Of a stretch of 64,000 nt of DNA, positions 1 through 7,794 are shown piece by piece (within the stretch, counting starts at the first letter, position 1; each line of letters begins with the position of its first letter). Under the pieces are notes generated by a model that was not told where the DNA came from, did not search any database, and saw only the letters and a list, made by a program, of their open reading frames with translations. The stretch is from assembly GCF_018219455.1 (NCBI RefSeq), contig NZ_CP056122.1, positions 2,542,001 to 2,606,000 on the forward strand, written 5' to 3'. The position numbers and the translations under genes are program-made. The DNA is from Moritella sp. 5. GTDB taxonomy: Bacteria; Pseudomonadota; Gammaproteobacteria; Enterobacterales; Moritellaceae.

Positions 1-25
1 GCGCTACTTTTTTAAGTCCAAAAAA

Positions 26-1792
26 TCACGACGAACAACTAAGATGTGACAATCCACCCACCTCAAAGAACTCAGGCGGTTTCAACCTATAGTATTTATC
101 CTCCACATCCTTCGACTGCTCTGCATATGGCTGTGTCATCACATCCTGCAGTTCTCGGATTAAAGCGTAATTTCCCGCAGTTGCTTGCTGATAAGCAGGC
201 ATAACAAACCACTCTCGCAAAATGTATTTTGGATTGACTAGCTTCATCTGCCTAGAGATTTCCTCACTGGTTCGGGGCGATCTAGCATTAGCATCACAGG
301 CGCTGTTGAGGATGGTTTTCCATTTTTCGAGCCACTCAGCCCAGCGCTTGTCCATCTCTTTGGACTCTGAATAATGCGGCGAATTATTGTAGAAGCTTTT
401 CTTGAGTGGGCCAATGTCGTCGGGTATCGACGAGAGCTCACGGAAGAAGATAGTGTAATCGACAGGAGTTTGTATCATGAGCGTTTCTAGCTCTCTGAAC
501 AGTACGTTACAAAGAGCCTTGTGAGAGGCAGTGTTCAAAGTGCTAAGACCCAGCTTGGCAGCCCACATCGTTTCCATTTGCGCGTGCATTACTTTCGAAA
601 ATCCACTTTGAATCTCGTCGAGCTCGAGCAAATAGTCCTGATGCGACGCCAGCAACGGCCGTAACGCTGAACAAAACATGTCGAAGTTTCTTTGCGCTGC
701 TTTTGGTTGGTTCATGAACGCAAAGTGACGACCACCACCCGTCCAAGGCTGATAATACGGGTTAAACACATCGCAAAAGCCGAAGGGACCATAATCAAGT
801 GTAAAGCCACCGACTGCGCAGTTGTCGCTGTTGAAGTTACCCTGACAGAAGCCGACGCGGATCCAGTTAGCCACCAGCAACGTGAGGCGGCTACGAAACT
901 CGCGCGCCAGTAACACCACTTTTTCTGAGGTGGTGAGTTGCCTATCGACAACGTCAGCGTACTCACGATCAATCAAGTGCAGCACAATTTTCTCGAGTTC
1001 CGCCATCGCGTTCAGGTGTTCGTTTTTACGAGTACGGCGAGCGAAAAGTTCGAGTTGGCCTACACGGATGAACGACGGTGCGACACGTGTCGAGATGGCG
1101 ACGGCTTCAGATATAAGCATGTCGGGATTTTCCGAGCGCGAGCCCTGCGAGTACCACGGTCGCTTTACCTTCTCCGTTTTTGAAACGTACAAACTCAAAG
1201 ACCGTGATGTGGGTACGGCCAGTGCGTGCATGTGTTCCTGAGCCAAGAACTCACGGATACTAGACCGCAAGACAGCGCGACCATCCGCGCCGCGGCAATA
1301 TGGCGTGCGGCCGCCACCTTTCAGCTGCATTTCCCAGCGTCGACCGTTGATGACTGCCTCAAGCACAGAAATTGCACGACCGTCTCCATATCCGTTGCCG
1401 GTTTGGAACGGGCATTGCTGGATGTATTCAGTGCCATAAATGGAAAGTGCGTACCCACTCGCCCAACCTACCTTGCGCATCGGCTCTGGAACCTGAGAAA
1501 TGTCCCCGGAGAACATGCGAACGAAGTCGGAGGACTCTGCAATACTGTCGGCGAAGCCAAGCTCGGAAAAAAAGGTTTTGCTGTGCGCTACATACTCTGG
1601 GTCTTTGATTGGCGTAGGATTAACGGGGACATAATGCCCCGTGAAGACTTGTCGCGGCGCGTGGTCGGCCCCGTTTTCTCTCGCATCAGGATCACAGTTG
1701 AGCGTGTCCATGAGGGAATAATTTGCCAACTTCGCAAGATCGCTAAGCGTTGATATAGTCGAGGAAGTTTTCTGAGGCCGTCGGTTAGTCAT
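26..1792 (-). CDS. selO: SelO/YdiU-family protein adenylyltransferase (pseudokinase-fold AMPylator)
   Basis: 588 aa. SelO proteins use a kinase-like fold to transfer AMP from ATP to Ser/Thr/Tyr of client proteins and are linked to redox stress. The family core is visible: KGGGRTPY at residues 158-165, then [14 protein letters not shown]; the catalytic segment has D323-N324 in QGNFNSDN, and D333 in LDYGPFGF fits the metal-binding Asp. The protein ends SHLSCSS, so Cys586 is third from the end, where animal SELO has selenocysteine. E. coli YdiU is only about 480 aa; this belongs to a longer clade with QGNFNSDN rather than HGVxNTDN. The gene is visibly richer in G+C than its neighbours (41 of 60 bases in 1261-1320, against 19 of 60 in 2101-2160), which suggests acquisition. 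It is the last minus-strand gene before the window edge. Confidence 0.93.
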   Translation of the reverse strand: MTNRRPQKTSSTISTLSDLAKLANYSLMDTLNCDPDARENGADHAPRQVFTGHYVPVNPTPIKDPEYVAHSKTFFSELGFADSIAESSDFVRMFSGDISQVPEPMRKVGWASGYALSIYGTEYIQQCPFQTGNGYGDGRAISVLEAVINGRRWEMQLKGGGRTPYCRGADGRAVLRSSIREFLAQEHMHALAVPTSRSLSLYVSKTEKVKRPWYSQGSRSENPDMLISEAVAISTRVAPSFIRVGQLELFARRTRKNEHLNAMAELEKIVLHLIDREYADVVDRQLTTSEKVVLLAREFRSRLTLLVANWIRVGFCQGNFNSDNCAVGGFTLDYGPFGFCDVFNPYYQPWTGGGRHFAFMNQPKAAQRNFDMFCSALRPLLASHQDYLLELDEIQSGFSKVMHAQMETMWAAKLGLSTLNTASHKALCNVLFRELETLMIQTPVDYTIFFRELSSIPDDIGPLKKSFYNNSPHYSESKEMDKRWAEWLEKWKTILNSACDANARSPRTSEEISRQMKLVNPKYILREWFVMPAYQQATAGNYALIRELQDVMTQPYAEQSKDVEDKYYRLKPPEFFEVGGLSHLSCSS

Positions 1793-1851
1793 AATTGTTT
1801 ATACCAAGCTCGTAAAGATAAATTTTAATACTTTGTATCTTACCCCGTTAT

Positions 1852-2679
1852 TTATGTGTATTGCTCGAAGTACTCGTTAATTGTGTATTTTTCTGCGAAA
1901 TATGGACTAATTGGTAAATTAAGATTTAGTTTTTCAATATCTATAGCGCCAAAGCCATTATGTATTTCAAACTCGTCCCAACTGATTTTGCAAACACGTT
2001 CAATAATTGAATTCTTATAAAGTAGATCTGCAAACGCCTCGGGTGTATAGCCTTTTCTTTCTGCAATGATGTGTTGGCGTGGATTAATATTATTTTGGGA
2101 CACTAATGTATAATAAAAATCTGCCACATCGAATACATGAACATACTGATTATAACCGGTACTAGGAATTGCCACTGTAACAGATGAATTTTTCCAACCT
2201 TCAATAATACGGCGCATTTGGCACGACTTACCACCATAAATAATGCTCGGGCAATAAACAACATTCCAATTTAAAGATAAAGAATCATGTATGGTTTGTT
2301 CGTCATCTTTGACCATTTCGAAAGGACGTAAGGTGAAATCATTTAGCTCTTTTTCATTTGCATTACCAAATAGCCAAACACCTGACGTATGTATTTTTTT
2401 TGCAGTTTCTGACGCAAAAAGATTTAAATTTGAAAGTAAATCTCTCTCAATCCGGCTAATCTCTTCAGGCGTGTATCTTTTCCAATGTGCACGGGCGCAA
2501 TTAATGACCACATCAAAGCTCCCGTGCATTTCAGTATTTTTACTTGAAATATTTCTATTGTCACATTTATCGCTTGTACCATCTCGGCTATAGACATAAA
2601 CATCAACACCTTTAGCTTTGAATAGATCTCTTACATGACTTCCAACATATCCATTTGAACCTGCAATAAGTAATTTCAT
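1852..2679 (-). CDS. NAD(P)-binding SDR / epimerase-like oxidoreductase
   Basis: About 275 aa from the chosen start. The N-terminus MKLLIAGSNGYVGSHV carries the Rossmann GxxGxxG motif (residues 7-13) at the normal distance from the start of extended or atypical SDR proteins. A frame open to 2739 would add 20 residues of non-conserved sequence, so I chose the ATG at 2677-2679, which has GAGG just upstream. The segment PSIIYGGK matches the sugar-epimerase RPxxxYGPG region, but no convincing YxxxK catalytic pair is visible; TSGVWLFG sits where an active S-Y pair is expected. Substrate cannot be assigned. It is a stand-alone gene of the accessory run, 59 bp upstream of selO, and is more AT-rich than selO. 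Confidence 0.75.
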   Translation of the reverse strand: MKLLIAGSNGYVGSHVRDLFKAKGVDVYVYSRDGTSDKCDNRNISSKNTEMHGSFDVVINCARAHWKRYTPEEISRIERDLLSNLNLFASETAKKIHTSGVWLFGNANEKELNDFTLRPFEMVKDDEQTIHDSLSLNWNVVYCPSIIYGGKSCQMRRIIEGWKNSSVTVAIPSTGYNQYVHVFDVADFYYTLVSQNNINPRQHIIAERKGYTPEAFADLLYKNSIIERVCKISWDEFEIHNGFGAIDIEKLNLNLPISPYFAEKYTINEYFEQYT

Positions 2680-3122
2680 ACTACCTCGGGAATTAGATCT
2701 ACACATAAAATCTGTATAACAGGACTCTCGACTTTCCAAATCTATTCAGCCTAGTCAGTAACGACTAATCAAATGAAAAATAAGATAAAATACCAATGTG
2801 ATATTAAAGCAGATTCTTAGAAAGTGTGCAGTCCTGTTATTTATTTTAGAAGTCATATTAATGATTAACAAGACTTCATATACAACTGATTCTATTGGAT
2901 TTTTAATATATAGAAAAGGAAAAAAGACTTTTATCTGACAAACTGAGACTCAGCTTAGAAATAAACAAATAATACGATATAAAACCATAACTTATCATTG
3001 CGAACGGCGGCGTTTTTGCGGCATTAGGATGGGTAGTGTTGGGTACAGTAACACCGTTTCACTGTGCAGAAACTGTCAACCCAGCCGCTTTCAAATCAAC
3101 GATGCCGTAATGACGAATGTTT
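2680..3122. other. Non-coding accessory spacer with nested inverted repeat
   Basis: This is 443 bp without a supportable gene. It holds a small CTGAGACTCAG palindrome near 2945 and a nested imperfect inverted repeat at 3019-3107: outer arms CGGCAT and ATGCCG, inner arms TTGGGTACAGT and ACTGTCAACCCA. Its position just after the stop of the following GNAT gene is where a cassette attC site would lie, but I could not place conserved core boxes. The plus strand has about 38 open codons after a stop at 3000-3110; this may be a gene remnant or chance. Confidence 0.3.
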
Positions 3123-3632
3123 TTACCCGCTTTGATAGCACACAATTTCCAAACTGTACTCTGTACACTCACCGCCAGAATCTATTGCTTTAAAACCCAG
3201 TTTCTCTAAAACGGCAGAACTCCGAGTATTCCAAGAATTAACACCAGCCCATATACGGCCTCGATACCCAGCACTATAAATGTGAAAAAGTAACGATTTA
3301 CACATTTGAGTTGCCACTCCTTGCCCCCAAAATTCAGGCCTGACCCAATACGCCAAAGCTAAACAGTTTTCCCGTGGAAGTAGAGTAACCTGACCAACAA
3401 CTACTGAGTCAGATGAAAGACAGCATGTCCACACATAGCACTTGCCAGTTTCCCAATCTAAAATCTTATCCAAGCACCAACTTTTAGCTTGCTCCAGCGT
3501 TTCAATCTTGGCCAAAGGCAGAGATGAAGGAAACTCTTTTGAACAAACCGCCCCAAACAATGCCACTGCATCATCTATACAGATGGGGCTGAAGATAAAC
3601 GTTGAACTCTCAAATTCTCTCGCAAAACCCAA
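3123..3632 (-). CDS. GNAT-family N-acetyltransferase (RimJ/RimL type)
   Basis: 169 aa. The GNAT fold is recognisable from the motif A region: a strand ending LALAYWVRPEFWGQGVAT, giving the acetyl-CoA pyrophosphate loop (xxGxGxAT, here WGQGVAT), then VNSWNTRSSAVLEKLGFK, the typical motif B (NxxSxxvleKlGF) of the RimJ/RimL-like subfamily. The predicted start is TTG at 3630-3632, supported by AAGGAG six bases upstream. The acceptor is unknown: ribosomal-protein, antibiotic or small-molecule acetylation are all possible. It is one of four GNAT genes in this small-gene run. Confidence 0.82.
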   Translation of the reverse strand: MGFAREFESSTFIFSPICIDDAVALFGAVCSKEFPSSLPLAKIETLEQAKSWCLDKILDWETGKCYVWTCCLSSDSVVVGQVTLLPRENCLALAYWVRPEFWGQGVATQMCKSLLFHIYSAGYRGRIWAGVNSWNTRSSAVLEKLGFKAIDSGGECTEYSLEIVCYQSG

Positions 3633-3702
3633 AGGTTACTCCTTGTGAACCAACACCACCAACACCGGAGAGCGAATCGATACCGGTGCTTGGTCTTGCT
3701 AG

Positions 3703-4110
3703 CTATGGCCAAAGGCTATCTGCCTCTACTGCTGCTATCTTGACACCGAAACTCGAAATATTAGGTAACGTCGCATTATGATGTGCTCGAATTTGAGCAC
3801 CACTAGCGTGCGTTGTATGAGCATCCGAAACCACACACAATTAAACTATCAACTTCTAGCTCTTTTAAAAGACTTTGAAGGCTCGTATTCAAAAACGAGT
3901 CTGGCGTTGTCTTACGCACGAAATGATCACCACTTTGTGTAATTAGGCTCGACTGTAAAGCCCAACCTTCGCTACCATGTTCGATGACAGTATCAGGTTG
4001 TTCATGCTGAATAAAGATGACTGGAACTGACTTAGCACCATGAATACAAATATAATTTAGAATTTCAAATGTAGAAATCCGTGTTGATACGATTGTTATG
4101 GTAATTGTCT
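3703..4110 (-). pseudogene. Decayed isochorismatase-family cysteine hydrolase
   Basis: Translating the minus strand gives two pieces of one isochorismatase-like protein in different frames. The first (to about 3830) reads SVPVIFIQHEQ...EGWALQSSL...FVRKTTPDSFLNTSL...LIVCGF, matching the family's second strand, the catalytic Lys segment (VRK) and the strand before the catalytic Cys. The second (from about 3826 to the TAG at 3703-3705) reads DAHTTHASGAQIRAHHN, matching the C-terminal helix. The roughly 20 residues that should lie between, including the nucleophilic Cys, are missing and the frame shifts there. The N-terminus with the first catalytic Asp is also missing, as an in-frame stop lies at 4121. 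The gene is therefore dead. It lies between a cupin and a GNAT gene in the cassette-like run. Confidence 0.8.
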
Positions 4111-4140
4111 TACACGCAGTTTAAGTAAGCAAAATAGCCA

Positions 4141-4491
4141 TTACTTTAAACTTGCTTGAATAATAAGTAATTCAATATCTTCAACTGAATCATTTAATAA
4201 ACCATGAGTACCAAAGCGTTTATTCACAATCATATCGCCAGCAACCACTCGTTTGCTTACACCCTCAATAATCATTGAGCCAACACCTTTGAGGATTATA
4301 TACATTTCTTCATCGTCTCCGTGAGAATGCTCTCCCATTGAACTACCTGGCGGCATAATGACACGAATAGCAAAATCCCAAGCACCATCAAAGTCTTTAC
4401 GTCTAAATACACGGTAAATATCAATAGAGCCAACACCATCATGACTGTTGTTATCAACTTCTTTATCACAGTTGTAGAAATTACGAATCAT
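4141..4491 (-). CDS. Small single-domain cupin protein
   Basis: 116 aa. Cupin motif 1 is intact (GSSMGEHSHGDDEEMYIILKG, i.e. G-x5-HxH-x4-E-x6-G), giving His, His and Glu metal ligands. Motif 2 is present as GDMIVNKRFGTHGLLN with the fourth His ligand and the closing Asn. The fold should be a metal-binding beta barrel, probably dimeric. Small cupins of this type include isomerases, dioxygenases and sugar-binding sensors, and the sequence does not decide between them. The start ATG at 4489-4491 has AAGGGAC upstream. It lies 49 bp downstream of the YdeI-like gene, with a GTTATTA core in the gap, as expected for a separate gene cassette. Confidence 0.8.
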   Translation of the reverse strand: MIRNFYNCDKEVDNNSHDGVGSIDIYRVFRRKDFDGAWDFAIRVIMPPGSSMGEHSHGDDEEMYIILKGVGSMIIEGVSKRVVAGDMIVNKRFGTHGLLNDSVEDIELLIIQASLK

Positions 4492-4540
4492 TACTGTCCC
4501 TTTCTATTTTTCCCAATTAATAACATTTGTTTTTAAAGAC

Positions 4541-5116
4541 TTAAGTCGGCTTTTCTTCGTTAACAAGCATATCAATGAATTTTTCAAATCGCCTTTGTCT
4601 GGTTTCGGGTTTCTTCGCACTTGTCAATCCATACGCAATGACAAAATGACTCGATTTATTAAGTGTTTGAAAGAATTGTTTAGCCTTCGGCTTGCTCGCT
4701 AATGCTGCTAGGAAATCCATCGGCACTTTCATTTCGCTTGTCACATAGGCGTTCTCCCACCGGCCGTCTGCTTTGGCAGCACGAACAAGTACGAGTCCAG
4801 GCTCCGTCATTCGGCCTTCGCTTATCAAACGCTCCACATGCTCTCGATTCCTTTTTGACCAGTTGCTTCGCGCTTTCCTAGGAGTAATTCGCTGGAGATA
4901 GGCTTGGTCATCAATTGACTTCTTAATACCGTCAATCCAACCCCAGCACAAAACCTCAATAACGACATCGTTCCAAGTCACACTCGGAATCCCAGTCTTT
5001 ATCTTGAATATCTTCACCCACAGTTCACTTTCGATGACATGATTCACCTTAAGCCACTGGGCAAGATCTTTCGGCGATGCAAAGGCCATTATTTTCGCTG
5101 GATTGGGTTCAGGCAT
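4541..5116 (-). CDS. YdeI/OmpD-associated (OmdA) family protein
   Basis: 191 aa, the usual length of the YdeI/OmdA family. Recognisable blocks are the N-terminal LAQWLKVNHVIESELWVKI, the VLCWGWIDGIKKSIDD segment (family signature LCFGWIDG), ITPRKARSNWSKRNREHVERL, and a C-terminal FFQTLNKSSHFVIAY...ETRQRRFEKFIDML. Members are cytosolic proteins of poorly known role, associated in literature with bacteriocin or antimicrobial-peptide resistance and with the OmpD porin. The family occurs often as a single mobile gene. Start ATG at 5114-5116, with GAGGAC upstream. Confidence 0.85.
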   Translation of the reverse strand: MPEPNPAKIMAFASPKDLAQWLKVNHVIESELWVKIFKIKTGIPSVTWNDVVIEVLCWGWIDGIKKSIDDQAYLQRITPRKARSNWSKRNREHVERLISEGRMTEPGLVLVRAAKADGRWENAYVTSEMKVPMDFLAALASKPKAKQFFQTLNKSSHFVIAYGLTSAKKPETRQRRFEKFIDMLVNEEKPT

Positions 5117-5134
5117 AAAACTAGGTCCTCTTCA

Positions 5135-5154
5135 GCATAACCCTCATTATGAGG
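5135..5154 (-). repeat. Cassette-junction core GTTATGC with adjoining palindrome
   Basis: Between rpiB and the YdeI-like gene the minus strand reads CCTCATAATGAGG then GTTATGC. The first is a perfect 6-bp-arm palindrome (5142-5154); the second (5135-5141) resembles the R' core of an attC recombination site. Similar GTTAT cores precede five other genes of this run. Core assignment is by eye only. Confidence 0.4.
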
Positions 5155-5173
5155 CCTACTACATATGCCTTGC

Positions 5174-5605
5174 TTATCGGCATGGTATTTTATCGACTCT
5201 TCGTTGATGCCTACCGCCCTCAAAGCTTGGACCGATAAAGGCTTGTGTTATTTCTTTCGCCATTTCTAGGTCTATAAACCTTGCTGGTAGAGATAGCATG
5301 TTTGCATCATTATGCGACCGAGCCAATTCAGCCACTTCAGTATTCCAAGCTAAAGCACAACGTACGCCTTGATGTTTATTAACAGTCATAGCAATACCAT
5401 TGCCACTCCCACATATTATGATCCCTAATTCAAAGTCACCACCTTCGATTGCTTTTGCTACTGGATGTACAAAGTCTGGATAGTCACATGAATCAGTCCC
5501 ATAAGGACCAAAATCTTTAATAGTAAACCCTTGGCTTTCTAATAAGTCAATTAGCTCTTTTTTATATTCAAATCCGGCATGATCGCCACCTAATGCAATT
5601 TTCAT
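5174..5605 (-). CDS. rpiB: Ribose-5-phosphate isomerase B family protein
   Basis: 143 aa, standard RpiB length. RpiB interconverts ribose 5-phosphate and ribulose 5-phosphate in the pentose phosphate pathway; relatives (LacA/LacB) isomerise galactose 6-phosphate. Visible signatures are the N-terminal GGDHAGFEYK, DYPDFVHPVAKAI, the phosphate-binding loop CGSGNGIAMTVNK, and the SHNDAN segment. E. coli-type RpiB has catalytic Cys66 in CGTGIG, which corresponds to the Cys in CGSGNG here. The C-terminus GGRHQRRVDKI is also typical. As a lone copy among small accessory genes it is probably a supplementary isomerase, not the main housekeeping one. Confidence 0.9.
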   Translation of the reverse strand: MKIALGGDHAGFEYKKELIDLLESQGFTIKDFGPYGTDSCDYPDFVHPVAKAIEGGDFELGIIICGSGNGIAMTVNKHQGVRCALAWNTEVAELARSHNDANMLSLPARFIDLEMAKEITQAFIGPSFEGGRHQRRVDKIPCR

Positions 5606-5661
5606 ATTTTAATACACAACCCTCAATAATAGGTGAATGGCTCGATACTTAGTGCTATTGC

Positions 5662-5767
5662 CGTAAACGCCCCTCTAATAAGTTAATAAGTTAACTATAT
5701 GCTGGTGGACGATTTGCACAGCAATGGCAGACAGCCTTGGTGACTCTTAATTCAGAGGCTTGTTATA
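5662..5767 (-). repeat. Candidate attC recombination site of an integron cassette
   Basis: Read on the minus strand, the site overlaps the HIT gene stop codon. It starts TATAACAAGCCTCTGA and ends about 105 bases later with TTAGAGGGGCGTTTACG. The outer parts pair as in attC sites: AAC with GTT (R boxes) and CCTCT with AGAGG (L boxes), each arm with a short spacer. This is the architecture of Vibrio-type attC repeats (AACAAacGCCTcA...TTAGGCGGGCGTTA). Size and position just after a stop codon fit. The right core is GTTTACG rather than the canonical GTTRRRY. Confidence 0.6.
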
Positions 5768-6152
5768 AACCTTCTAACGACTTGCGTAAGTCATTTATGT
5801 TTTGAATTCCCAAATTACTGCTTTGCCAACGAAACTTATCACCCTCGAAACGTGGGAATACATGTAGATGATAATGACCTAAATCATTAAACTTACCATT
5901 ATTTTGAATAAAGCTGATGCCATCAGGGTTAAACTTAGAATCCAACCTACGGTATAAATCTCTAGCCACTTCATTTATCTCTTTGAATACTAACTCTGGA
6001 ACATCAATGAAATTTTCATAGGGAAACGTTGGGGCTATAAGTAAATGCCCAAAGTTAATAGGATCATAGTCCGCAAAAGCAATAACGTTAGCTGACTCAA
6101 AAATGATAACAGCGTCTATTTCACGACTAACTATTTGTTCAACTATCGTCAT
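5763..6152 (-). CDS. HIT-family (histidine triad) hydrolase
   Basis: 129 aa. The histidine triad GHYHLHVFPRF (HxHxH-x-x) is intact; its middle His is the nucleophile that forms a nucleotidyl intermediate in HIT enzymes, which cleave phosphoramidates or dinucleoside polyphosphates. The upstream blocks also fit: FESANVIAFADYDPINFGHLLIAP matches the substrate-binding strand and the hGHhLhaP turn, and FIQNNGKFNDLGHYH precedes the triad. Start ATG at 6150-6152 has AAGGA upstream. The stop codon is embedded in the attC-like site at 5662-5767, typical of a gene cassette. Confidence 0.87.
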   Translation of the reverse strand: MTIVEQIVSREIDAVIIFESANVIAFADYDPINFGHLLIAPTFPYENFIDVPELVFKEINEVARDLYRRLDSKFNPDGISFIQNNGKFNDLGHYHLHVFPRFEGDKFRWQSSNLGIQNINDLRKSLEGL

Positions 6153-6276
6153 ATTTTCCTTATACTTTCGATTTGGCTTAAAACACCCAAATAATGGGCT
6201 AAAAATTGTTGGCTAAATGTTGAAGAACGAAAACAGTCACTGTTTTTATCCTTATTAATTAGCTTATTATAAGTCA

Positions 6277-6597
6277 CTACACATCATAGTAACCTACAGT
6301 TAATGTGCTAGCGTTTTCCATTCCTATACCAACACTAGTAACGCGACCACTCTTACTCCAAGTCACATTATAGCTACTACCATTATTGATAATCTCTAAA
6401 TCAAGCTCAGCCAGAAAAATGCTATTTTCATCAAAATACTTGATTTGGTAGTTGCCCTCGAATTCAGAATTTGCATTCCCAGTAGCTAAACCTGTGCCTC
6501 TTCCATAATCATCGTGCACCCAAACTGCTTTTAGCTCGCCAGTGACATCACCTTTTGAATATTGAACATGACCTATATTTGACAATTTAATCACCAA
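6277..6597 (-). CDS. Unknown 106-aa cassette-type protein
   Basis: I do not recognise a family. The translation is rich in beta-prone alternating segments (GELKAVWVHDDYGRGTGLATG, FEGNYQIKYFDENSIFLAELDLEIINNGSSYNVTW, RVTSVGIGMENASTLTVGYYDV) and ends in YYDV. It has no signal peptide, no membrane segment and no cysteine; a small antiparallel beta-sandwich or barrel is a reasonable guess. The longest frame starts TTG at 6595-6597, and GTG one codon later is equally possible; AGGA is close upstream. It lies between the HIT gene and the IS remnant and is probably a cassette gene. Confidence 0.55.
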   Translation of the reverse strand: MVIKLSNIGHVQYSKGDVTGELKAVWVHDDYGRGTGLATGNANSEFEGNYQIKYFDENSIFLAELDLEIINNGSSYNVTWSKSGRVTSVGIGMENASTLTVGYYDV

Positions 6598-6620
6598 TCC
6601 TGAGTTGACTTATAGACATA

Positions 6621-7224
6621 ATGACTCCCACAAGGTGCTAGCCTCCAACTTCGTGGGTTAGTTTTAAAAACCAGAGCCATAATATATTTGTCAAAAATAT
6701 AAAACTGGAGACTAGCATGAGTAAACATAACATAGTTTTTATTGGCATGGACACGCACAAATCATTTATTGAGGTCGTTTATATCGAAGATGTGCGTGGC
6801 GTCAAACCAATTCATCTGGGTAAGAATCCATCAACTAAACAATCAGTTACAAAATTGGGGCGTCGGTTCGAATCAAAATACCCACATGCAACGCTGCACT
6901 TCGTTTATGAAGCCGGTCCTTGTAGTTATTGGATATAACATCGCTAGGCCATTGTTGCTAAGTGACTCAAGTCTGAAGACCTGACTGTGATCTACGTGCC
7001 CGAACCAGAAGAGTTAGCGTATAGAATCAAGCATCGGGGGTGGCAAAATCACCGACGGCGTTAGGATGGTAGCTAATCAAAGTTAGCTGATCCACGAATA
7101 TCAGCATGATAACCGACGAATATACTTGCTTCATTCTTACGTTAACTCACTTTATTTAATAAAGTGAATTTATAGCTATATTTTTAGCAAGGACCTCTGT
7201 GTTTTACTTAACGTGGGGAGTCAT
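6621..7224 (+). mobile_element. Degenerate IS110/IS1111-type insertion sequence
   Basis: The element is bounded by imperfect inverted repeats: ATGACTCCCAC at 6621-6631 and GTGGGGAGTCAT at 7213-7224 (its complement ATGACTCCCCAC differs by one inserted C). Inside is a broken IS110-family transposase gene. Short terminal or subterminal repeats are a feature of the IS1111 subgroup, whereas classical IS110 elements lack them. At about 604 bp it is roughly half the length of intact members, so it carries internal deletions and is not autonomous. It sits between two cassette-like genes, where an attC would be expected. Confidence 0.7.
6717..7070 (+). pseudogene. IS110-family transposase remnant
   Basis: The first 73 codons (start ATG at 6717 with GGAG upstream) encode FIGMDTHKSFIEVVYIED, the N-terminal DEDD-type RuvC-like strand of IS110 transposases with its first acidic residue. 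They continue to LHFVYEAGPCSYWI, the conserved YEAGPxGYWI block. The frame then hits TAA at 6936-6938. Downstream codons in the same frame still spell family sequence between further stops (LKSEDLTVIYVPEPEELAYR, matching ExLTxVYVPExEDEA), with the intervening VVAPSLIPKK...DRRDA block lost. The catalytic C-terminal Ser domain is absent. Inactive. Confidence 0.8.
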
Positions 7225-7293
7225 ACCAATGTCCATTTAAGGGGCTGGAAATAGTTTGCTAAAATGTGTAGCGAAGCGAAACCGAACAAACTG

Positions 7294-7770
7294 TTAGCAG
7301 TCCCATTTTAAATTTAGATAGTAAGCTCGCTCAGCTCCACTATCGGGATGCGGATCTTCAGTTTTTTTCCAGCCCATTGCTTTATACAAACTTGTAGCGG
7401 CTTCCATTTTATCCCATGTTTCTAAGTAGATGGCATCTTGCCCAGATAACTTTGCACGTTGAATAGCAGCACTCAATAATTTTTTGCCTACGCCTTTACC
7501 TTGCTGATTATCTGAAATATAAAACCCAACAAGTTTTGCTACATTTTCTTTATGTACTTTCAGTATAATTGAACCAATAACAACATTATCCAAGCAAGCC
7601 ACAAGCTGTGCGATTGAACCTTCATAATTTTTTCCAAACTGTCCAAGTTCATAATCAAGAAATGCAAAGTCAGGTTCAAGCCCGTAGCTCTTCATGATAG
7701 GAGATGCAATAGCCTGAATTGCTTTTGCATCAGTTAATGTTCCGTCTCTAACGATGATATTATCACGCAT
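7294..7770 (-). CDS. GNAT-family N-acetyltransferase
   Basis: 158 aa, one GNAT domain. Motif A reads LVGFYISDNQQGKGVGKKLLSAAI with the acetyl-CoA loop QGKGVG. Motif B reads AIYLETWDKMEAATSLYKAMGWKKTED, with the Tyr that often acts as general acid (SLYKAMGW). Start ATG at 7768-7770. The gene follows the next GNAT gene by 24 bp with a GTTATAA core (7782-7788) in the gap. On its 3' side is an imperfect hairpin (AACAGTTTG with CAAACTATT), then the IS remnant. Acceptor unknown. Confidence 0.85.
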   Translation of the reverse strand: MRDNIIVRDGTLTDAKAIQAIASPIMKSYGLEPDFAFLDYELGQFGKNYEGSIAQLVACLDNVVIGSIILKVHKENVAKLVGFYISDNQQGKGVGKKLLSAAIQRAKLSGQDAIYLETWDKMEAATSLYKAMGWKKTEDPHPDSGAERAYYLNLKWDC

Positions 7771-7794
7771 AATGAACTCGCTTATAACGCCGCG

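Noticed and set aside
882-1753. Plus-strand open frames of 80-175 codons in this stretch
   Set aside because: They are antisense to the conserved selO core and have no family resemblance; the GC-rich gene leaves open frames on its other strand.
3019-3107. Nested inverted repeat as a second attC site
   Set aside because: The nested arms are right in size, but no AAC/GTT core boxes can be placed at the ends.
3000-3110. 38-codon plus-strand frame (IIANGGVFAALGWVVLG...)
   Set aside because: It opens after a stop, has no start codon and no family I can name; could be a gene remnant, but the evidence is too thin.
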